DNA from: Pseudomonadota bacterium
GTDB lineage: Bacteria > Pseudomonadota > Alphaproteobacteria > Caulobacterales > Caulobacteraceae
Assembly (NCBI GenBank): GCA_023445955.1
Contig: JAEXJH010000642.1
Coordinates: 1 to 5,330 of the forward strand
Reading direction: 5' to 3'
DNA length: 5,330 nt
The notes under the pieces were generated by a model. It searched no databases, was not told where the DNA came from, and saw only the letters and a list, made by a program, of their open reading frames with translations. Position 1 is the stretch's first letter, and the number at the start of each line of letters is the position of its first letter. Shown here one piece after another: positions 5,330-5,330 of this stretch. The translations under genes and the position numbers were made by a program.

Positions 5330-5330
5330 G

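Overview
The base composition (GC-rich, strong G/C at third codon positions), the frequent GTG/TTG starts, a probably leaderless regulator gene and the protein families all suggest an alphaproteobacterium, most likely of the Caulobacter/Phenylobacterium type. That placement is inferred from style and gene content, not from a marker gene. The window reads as an accessory stretch with a metal-handling theme: a copper oxidase gene and a CnrYXH-type metal-sensing sigma operon, with an orphan nuclease-like gene between them.

Layout. (1) Bases 1-192: the start of a probable leftward gene that runs off the window, and a 119-bp divergent control region holding two candidate promoters and three TCTCGAT units spaced exactly 19 bp apart. 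(2) 193-762 (+): a TetR-family repressor. (3) 759-2684 (-): a 641-residue membrane protein joining a DUF4396-like membrane domain, a His-rich linker, one more membrane helix and a two-cupredoxin multicopper oxidase. (4) 2685-2860: a divergent intergenic region with a CueR/HmrR-like inverted repeat in front of the oxidase. (5) 2861-4141 (+): an orphan protein with an N-terminal helix-hairpin-helix glycosylase-like fold whose catalytic residues appear replaced, followed by a PD-(D/E)XK-like nuclease domain. (6) 5329-4138 (-): an operon in the order anti-sigma (3' part only), periplasmic metal sensor, ECF sigma factor, with two successive 4-nt GTGA overlaps.

How the parts may work together. The operon has the Y-X-H order of the cobalt-nickel (cnr) system of Cupriavidus. 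The sensor has His/His/Glu/His/Met at a spacing that matches the CnrX metal site, so metal binding in the periplasm probably releases the sigma factor from the membrane anti-sigma. The multicopper oxidase would oxidise Cu(I), or another substrate, on the periplasmic face. The TetR gene probably controls the leftward gene at the left edge, since the repeats lie between and inside the two divergent promoters. The nuclease-like gene has no methyltransferase beside it in this window; it is the least explained gene here and a candidate DNA-modification-dependent or defence nuclease.

Both convergent gene pairs (193-762 with 759-2684; 2861-4141 with 4138-4716) overlap tail to tail by 4 nt, so the window has almost no non-coding DNA outside the two divergent control regions. 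No RNA gene, insertion sequence or CRISPR array was seen.
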